Below are positions 5,128 to 9,095 of a stretch of 9,095 nucleotides of DNA, in pieces (position 1 is the stretch's first letter; the number at the start of each line of letters is the position of its first letter). A model generated the notes under the pieces. It ran no database searches. It was not told the DNA's origin and saw nothing but the letters and a program-made list of their open reading frames with translations. Origin of the DNA: an uncultured Chlamydiae bacterium (GTDB lineage: Bacteria > Chlamydiota > Chlamydiia > Chlamydiales > SM23-39); NCBI GenBank assembly GCA_903909295.1, contig CAIVVG010000056.1, positions 1 through 9,095 on the forward strand, in the 5' to 3' direction. Both the position numbers and the translations under genes were made by a program.

Positions 5128-6438
5128 TTACGGCTGGCCAAAGATGTACCAGACGCCTATGTGGAACATGTTGTCGCAGCCAGATACCTTGTTGTACGCC
5201 TCCACATAGGTCCTCTCATACTCTACGCCTGCTTGCCAGTGCTTCCAGAAAAAACCCACCAAGTTGATCCGAAAGTCCTCGATCTTTTTCAACGTATTGC
5301 CTGAAAAAATCGTCCCGGGGATCTCATCTGCTCTCTCGATTCCGTACATCACATCTGCCCATAGATGACCGGCCCAAAAATCATATCGGAGGGCGGCGCA
5401 CCCTCCATTGGCAGTCACCATTTTCAGGGCCGTATCGTGATTGATCAACGTCATTTGGCGGAAATAATCGGAGCTGAGGCCAGTCAAGCCGACAAAGTGA
5501 TGGGCGGTCCCCCACAAGAGGAGGTCTTTCCATTTAAAGCTGGCATTAGAGACCACTCCCCACGCAGGGGCGTCGACGCGGGTCCCTTGAGAGTTGGCAA
5601 TCGCGTAGGCTTTCGTACCGGAAAAGGCGGCGTCCCATTTGAACATATCGCTGAGCCATGAGATCTTTGCAGTGAAGAGGGGCCACTTTTGGTAGGAGGC
5701 CTGCGCAGTATCGCCCCCCTGTTCGCTGGCAATCCCCGTGGTGTTGTATCCTTGCGTTTCTGCATTGACTTCATACTGGAGCAAGCGCGTATCAGAAAAA
5801 TATTGCTTGTACCCAAACCGGAACTGGGGTTGCCGAGCATTGATCACTCCAGCGGGATAGTGGAGCTCATTGATCCGAGTCGGCATGTTAATTTCAGGGT
5901 AATGCATCATCAAAGCGTAATATTGGCCGCAGAGCATAAAAAAATCATTGTCCGCCTCAGCTGACATGTAGGCCACGCGCATCCGAAAGAGGCGGCTGTT
6001 CGAATGGATGGCTGTTCCATAAGAATTGGAAAAATCCCCTTCAAAAGCCCCCTTCATAAACACCGTACCAACCACGTCTTCGATCTTGATTCCCAACCGA
6101 GAGGTTCTCGCATCGATGATGCTCTGCATATGTCGGTCCGGCAGATCGGTGCTAAGGGGAATGTGGTCCAGTCGAACATCGCCCGTATCACCCGTAATAT
6201 TCGTCTCCCCTAAGTAATTGACTTTGATAAACCCATAAAGGCCGATCCGCGCCGTTCCAATGTTGAAGGTCATGTCCTTCGATGAGTAGATCGGTTGCGG
6301 TTGCTCGCTCTTCGTCCCTGTCGGCAGCTCAATATTGTACTCCTGCTTTTCGACAGGGGCCTCTGCAGGAGCTTCTTGCGCAAGGAGGAAAATTACTGGT
6401 GTGAGAGATCCTAAAATGAAAAAAAATCGCGCAGTCAT
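5128..6438 (-). CDS. Outer-membrane beta-barrel porin, DcaP-like
   Basis: A 436-residue secreted protein. Residues 1-20 form a signal peptide with a hydrophobic core (FFFILGSLTPVIFLLA). A Pro/Glu-rich linker follows to about residue 55, then the barrel: IGLYGFIKVNYLGE (65-78) and DARTSRLGIKIED (109-121), both of which resemble DcaP-family trimeric porins, then alternating hydrophobic/polar strands to a final strand FHIGVWYIFGQP. The arrangement also fits the Pom-like porins of environmental chlamydiae. It probably allows passive or selective uptake of small solutes across the outer membrane; the substrate cannot be read from sequence. It has only three cysteines (170, 347, 421), unlike the cysteine-rich chlamydial MOMP. 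No Shine-Dalgarno or clear promoter is visible upstream. It is divergent from the secreted-protein gene at 6527 and convergent with the small membrane genes. Confidence 0.7.
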   Translation of the reverse strand: MTARFFFILGSLTPVIFLLAQEAPAEAPVEKQEYNIELPTGTKSEQPQPIYSSKDMTFNIGTARIGLYGFIKVNYLGETNITGDTGDVRLDHIPLSTDLPDRHMQSIIDARTSRLGIKIEDVVGTVFMKGAFEGDFSNSYGTAIHSNSRLFRMRVAYMSAEADNDFFMLCGQYYALMMHYPEINMPTRINELHYPAGVINARQPQFRFGYKQYFSDTRLLQYEVNAETQGYNTTGIASEQGGDTAQASYQKWPLFTAKISWLSDMFKWDAAFSGTKAYAIANSQGTRVDAPAWGVVSNASFKWKDLLLWGTAHHFVGLTGLSSDYFRQMTLINHDTALKMVTANGGCAALRYDFWAGHLWADVMYGIERADEIPGTIFSGNTLKKIEDFRINLVGFFWKHWQAGVEYERTYVEAYNKVSGCDNMFHIGVWYIFGQP

Positions 6439-6468
6439 ATTGGCCAGCGTAACTTTTTTAATATTTCC

Positions 6469-6498
6469 TGTACAAAAAAATATTTGGATTGCTAGAAT
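6469..6498 (+). promoter_or_regulatory. Extended -10 promoter for the 6527 gene group
   Basis: TGTACA (6469-6474, 4 of 6 to -35) and TAGAAT (6493-6498, 5 of 6 to -10), 18 bp apart, with TG one base before the -10 (TGCTAGAAT, an extended -10). Start would be near 6505, giving a leader of about 22 bases that carries a strong AAAGGAG ribosome site (6515-6521). This is the best promoter-plus-RBS combination in the window and would drive the secreted protein, the flavoprotein and dus. Confidence 0.48.
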
Positions 6499-6526
6499 CG
6501 CTCCCTTTCAAACCAAAGGAGTCTTT

Positions 6527-6946
6527 ATGAAAATGATCGTCAGTTTTCTTCTCACCACCTTGTTCCTCGTAGGAACGGTTCAGGCAAAGCAACTCTCCGA
6601 AGTCACTCGCATCATCGAAATTGGCGAGCTGACTGAAGATGTCAGCAAAGCGCTCATCGTCGGAACGCTGCCCGATACAGCTTTGAAATTCCCAGAGGGC
6701 GCCTCTATCCCCCTCCACTTTCTCTTCAACTACAGTGTCGCAGCCATCGCCTACGACCCTGCCGTGTCGATCAAAGTAAAAGAGACTTGCTACCTGCGCG
6801 TCGTGGGTAAAAAGGCCTATATGAGCACAGACCTCACCAACTGGAAAAGACCCAATAAATTCTTTGACGGCAGACTGGACGGCAGTGCAGGTGTGAATCC
6901 TCAGAAATTGGGCCTCACAGTAGAACTGGTGGAAAAAGCCGAATAA
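6527..6946 (+). CDS. Small secreted (periplasmic) protein of unknown function
   Basis: I do not recognise this 139-residue protein. It begins with a clean Sec signal peptide (KMIVSFLLTTLFLVGTVQA), with likely cleavage after A20. The mature part is about 119 residues, mixed alpha/beta in appearance, with one cysteine (CYLRVVGKKAYMSTDLTNWK region). It has no membrane helix or lipobox, so it should be soluble in the periplasm or exported. The pattern 'IPLHFLFNYSVAAIAYDPAVSIKVKETCYLRV' has the strand alternation of a small beta-sandwich, but this is a guess. The start at 6527 is chosen because AAAGGAG lies five bases upstream and the signal peptide begins there; the frame is open further upstream, but that sequence is antisense to the porin start. 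It is divergent from the porin gene by 88 bp and 17 bp ahead of the flavoprotein gene. Confidence 0.65.
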   Translation: MKMIVSFLLTTLFLVGTVQAKQLSEVTRIIEIGELTEDVSKALIVGTLPDTALKFPEGASIPLHFLFNYSVAAIAYDPAVSIKVKETCYLRVVGKKAYMSTDLTNWKRPNKFFDGRLDGSAGVNPQKLGLTVELVEKAE

Positions 6947-6963
6947 GAGCTATCCTCTACGGG

Positions 6964-8085
6964 ATGATTCACGCTGTAATCGGCGGCGGAGCGGCAGGAA
7001 TTTTTGCCGCTCTCCGTTGCAAATCCCAACACCCTGATGCCCAAGTAGTTGTGTTTGAAAAAACCAATCAGCTCTTGGCTAAAGTGCGCATCTCGGGAGG
7101 CGGCCGCTGCAACGTCACGCACGCCTGCTTCGACCCCAAACAGCTCGTTCAAAATTACCCTCGGGGGGCCAAAGAGCTCCTCGGCCCTTTCCACTCCTTT
7201 CAGCCTAAGGACACCATCGCCTGGTTTGAGGCGCGGGGGGTGACCCTCAAGACGGAAGCTGATGGGAGAATGTTTCCCATCACAGACTCTTCTCAAACCA
7301 TCATCGACTGCCTCCTTGCAGAGGCTGACAAAATCGGCGTGGAGATTCGAAAACAGGCGAAGATTGAATCGGTTGTGAAGGTAGAGGGGGGCTTTTTGAT
7401 CGATCAGATGAGAGTGGACAGACTCATTTTAGCGACCGGATCTTCTTCTTTCGGCTACCAAGTGGCCAAGAGTTTTGGTCATTCGATTGTAGAGCCGGTC
7501 CCCTCCCTTTTTACTTTCAACGTGCCCACCTCCAATTTATTGGATCTAGCGGGGATCTCCGTTCCCCATGCGGTGCTGACGATCAAGGAAACAGGCCACC
7601 GGCAGGAAGGTCCGCTGTTAATTACCCACTGGGGCTTTAGTGGCCCTGCTGCATTGAAACTCTCCGCTTGGGCTGCGCGCGAACTGCACGACCTCGACTA
7701 CAAAGCGACATTGGTCATTCAGTGGACCGACACTGAGAGCTTTTTAGAGAGAAAGGGCTACCCCGCGATCCCGCGCAATTTATTGGTCCGATTGGGGATC
7801 AACCCCGCCGTTCCTATGAGGACTCTGTCGAATAAGGTACTTTCGCAAATGGGAGAGAAATTGTCTGCCGACGCGTACGCTGTGGAGGGGAAAACCACCT
7901 ATAAGCAAGAATTCGTCACGGCGGGCGGCATCCACCTCAAAGAGGTCGATTTTAAAACGATGCAAAGCCGCATTACGCCAGGACTCTTCTTTGCGGGAGA
8001 GATTTTGAACATCGACGGCATCACCGGCGGCTTCAACTTCCAAAATGCCTGGACTACAGGTTGGTTGGCGGGCAATGCTTCCTAA
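6964..8085 (+). CDS. BaiN/HI0933-family NAD(P)/FAD-dependent flavoprotein
   Basis: A 373-residue FAD protein of the HI0933 family, annotated variously as BaiN or 'aminoacetone oxidase family FAD-binding enzyme'. The N-terminal Rossmann motif is GGGAAG (G7-x-G9-x-x-G12), with an acidic residue at E32 ending the second strand. Family signatures follow: ISGGGRCNVTH (43-53), LILATGSSSFG (154-164), THWGFSGPAALKLS (221-234), FVTAGGIHLKEVD (317-329) and a C-terminal FAD segment, GGFNFQNAWTTGWLAG (355-370). Typical members are about 390-420 residues, so this one is slightly short, mainly in the inserted middle domain. The physiological substrate of most members is unknown; the bile-acid name should not be taken as function here. 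The ATG is not preceded by a good Shine-Dalgarno, consistent with coupling to the gene 17 bp upstream. Its end overlaps dus. Confidence 0.88.
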   Translation: MIHAVIGGGAAGIFAALRCKSQHPDAQVVVFEKTNQLLAKVRISGGGRCNVTHACFDPKQLVQNYPRGAKELLGPFHSFQPKDTIAWFEARGVTLKTEADGRMFPITDSSQTIIDCLLAEADKIGVEIRKQAKIESVVKVEGGFLIDQMRVDRLILATGSSSFGYQVAKSFGHSIVEPVPSLFTFNVPTSNLLDLAGISVPHAVLTIKETGHRQEGPLLITHWGFSGPAALKLSAWAARELHDLDYKATLVIQWTDTESFLERKGYPAIPRNLLVRLGINPAVPMRTLSNKVLSQMGEKLSADAYAVEGKTTYKQEFVTAGGIHLKEVDFKTMQSRITPGLFFAGEILNIDGITGGFNFQNAWTTGWLAGNAS

Positions 8086-9052
8086 AGATCCAAATGGCTG
8101 CCCCTATTTGCAACTCGCTCCGATGGAAGGGGTAGGCGACGCGTGCTTTCGCAAGGCGATGGCCTCCATAGGCGGCTTTGATGAAGCGGTCCGCGACTTT
8201 CTCCGCGTGCCGATGCATGCGCATGTCGAATCGCTCAGCCGCGTCTACCAAGCGGATGAACTGGGCTCCATCCCCCTTGCAGCGCAGATCATGGGCTCTC
8301 ACACAGAGCACATGGCCGCTATGGCCCAGCAGTTAGTGAAGAGAGGAGCCCCTCGAATCGATGTGAATTGCGGGTGCCCCTCGAATACGGTGACAGGCAA
8401 GGGAGCTGGCTCAAGCCTGCTGAAAGACCCTTCTTTCTTGTACGAAGTGGCCAAAGCCGTTGTACAAGCGGTCTCGATCCCCGTCACTGTGAAAATGCGC
8501 TCCGGCTACGAGGACATTTCCCTTTTCAAAGAAAACCTCCTCGCCGCGCAGGAAAGTGGCGTCCGCTACATCACCCTCCATCCGAGGACCAAGGTCGATG
8601 GATACGGCCCTCCCGCAAGATGGGACCTGATTGCGGAGGCCAAAGCACTCTTAAAAATCCCCGTCGTGGGCAATGGGGATATCCTGACCGTCCAAAACGC
8701 TCTCGAAGTCCTTCGCATCACCCGCTGCGATGCGCTGATGATCGGTCGAGGGAGCATCATCAACCCCTTCCTCTTCCACCAAATCCGAGCCCACTTTGCA
8801 GGGAGAACATTCGTCCCCCGCGTAGAGGATCTGTTAAGCTATTTGGGATTGTATGTGAAAAGTATGGCCTCTGATGCAACCGCAAAAATCCGGGTCGGTA
8901 AGTTGAAACAGCTCCTCGGATTCATTTTTAAGGGAAGTGAGCAGCTACTAGCTGTTAGACAACAGATCCTGGCCTCTGCTCTTGGAACCCCGGAAGAGCT
9001 GCTGGATTTTGCTACGCCCTACTTACTTTCCAACTCAGTCCAGCGCAAGTAG
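8075..9052 (+). CDS. dus: tRNA-dihydrouridine synthase, DusC-like
   Basis: An FMN-dependent enzyme that reduces a specific uridine in the tRNA D-loop to dihydrouridine. The 325-residue TIM barrel starts with LAPMEGVGDACFR (14-26). The catalytic-cysteine motif is NCGCPSNTV (98-106, C101 being the general acid). K140 (VTVKMRSGY), H169/R171 (LHPRTKVDGY), NGD (200-202) and GRG (224-226) complete the FMN/substrate site. The wording of the cysteine motif and the KLKQLLGFI helix resemble E. coli DusC (U16) more than DusA or DusB, though subtype from sequence alone is uncertain. I start it at the ATG at 8075, 13 residues before the core motif, rather than at 8045, where the extra residues only overlap the conserved end of the flavoprotein. 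With this start the genes overlap by 11 bases, which suggests translational coupling. Its 3' end overlaps a convergent gene. Confidence 0.92.
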   Translation: MLPKDPNGCPYLQLAPMEGVGDACFRKAMASIGGFDEAVRDFLRVPMHAHVESLSRVYQADELGSIPLAAQIMGSHTEHMAAMAQQLVKRGAPRIDVNCGCPSNTVTGKGAGSSLLKDPSFLYEVAKAVVQAVSIPVTVKMRSGYEDISLFKENLLAAQESGVRYITLHPRTKVDGYGPPARWDLIAEAKALLKIPVVGNGDILTVQNALEVLRITRCDALMIGRGSIINPFLFHQIRAHFAGRTFVPRVEDLLSYLGLYVKSMASDATAKIRVGKLKQLLGFIFKGSEQLLAVRQQILASALGTPEELLDFATPYLLSNSVQRK

Positions 9053-9095
9053 AGCTGTTCGATCTGGGTTTCGGCAATAGAGATCTGGGTCCCAA
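9019..9095 (-). CDS. C-terminal end of a convergent gene, possibly an ABC-F ATPase
   Basis: On the minus strand one frame is open from the window edge to a TAG at 9021-9019, giving 24 residues that end AETQIEQLYLRWTELESK. The heptad-like charged pattern closing with 'LYxRWxELE' is what I recall from C-terminal coiled coils of ABC-F proteins (Uup/EttA-like translation factors). If real, it overlaps the end of dus by 34 bases, tail to tail. The fragment is short, so this rests on pattern recognition only; the other minus frame ends with ALLALD and looks less protein-like. Confidence 0.38.
   Translation of the reverse strand, partial: GTQISIAETQIEQLYLRWTELESK

Noticed and set aside
6335..6526. 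Upstream extension of the secreted-protein gene to 6335
   Set aside because: The extension is antisense to the porin signal peptide, has no ribosome site, and would bury a textbook signal peptide and Shine-Dalgarno at 6527.
8045..8074. Earlier ATG for dus
   Set aside because: It adds ten residues that read the conserved FAD-binding end of the flavoprotein in another frame; the ATG at 8075 is closer to the conserved Dus start.
1..9095. tRNA/rRNA genes, CRISPR arrays, phage or toxin-antitoxin modules
   Set aside because: No cloverleaf, regularly spaced repeat series, or recognisable defence or toxin motif was seen on either strand by eye.

Overview
The window is a gene-dense piece of a bacterial chromosome, about half G+C, read mostly on the plus strand. 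The best guess for the host is a member of the Chlamydiota, probably an environmental (Parachlamydiales-like) lineage. Reasons: rlmN has chlamydia-like motifs; a CDP-alcohol phosphatidyltransferase gene sits directly before a glycyl-tRNA synthetase gene, and from memory these two functions are also neighbours in Chlamydia trachomatis (CT797/CT796); and there is a DcaP/Pom-like outer-membrane porin. This assignment is an inference and could be wrong.

Layout. Positions 1-126 look like the right end of an IS5-family insertion sequence: the last 22 codons of a transposase, then a terminal inverted repeat. It stops 36 bases before a DUF2231 membrane-protein gene (163-642). That gene converges on, and shares a TTAA stop overlap with, a shortened DoxX-family gene on the minus strand (639-1061). 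Divergent from doxX is rlmN (1129-2169). Its last codons and stop lie inside a 178-bp imperfect palindrome (2150-2327), which I read as a non-coding, MITE-like foldback element with a TCA target duplication. Next come a pgsA-type phosphatidyltransferase (2372-2959) and a single-chain glycyl-tRNA synthetase (3002-4381).

Positions 4437-5124 hold two tandem copies of an unrecognised small Gly/Ala-rich membrane-protein gene. The second copy has a one-base deletion near its original start. Converging on it, with a 3-bp gap, is an outer-membrane porin on the minus strand (5128-6438). A divergent plus-strand group follows: an unrecognised small secreted protein (6527-6946), a BaiN/HI0933-type flavoprotein (6964-8085) and a DusC-like tRNA-dihydrouridine synthase (8075-9052). 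These are spaced 17 bp apart or overlap, so they probably form an operon. The last bases contain the 3' end of a convergent minus-strand gene whose C-terminus resembles ABC-F ATPases.

Functionally this is mostly housekeeping: translation accuracy and tRNA/rRNA modification (RlmN, GlyRS, Dus), phospholipid synthesis (PgsA) and outer-membrane transport, with two mobile-DNA remnants inserted. I see no large novel multi-gene system. The points most worth checking are the foldback element that ends rlmN, the duplicated and frameshifted small membrane genes, the type of GlyRS beside pgsA, and a recurring set of -10-like boxes right in front of start codons that lack a Shine-Dalgarno sequence.
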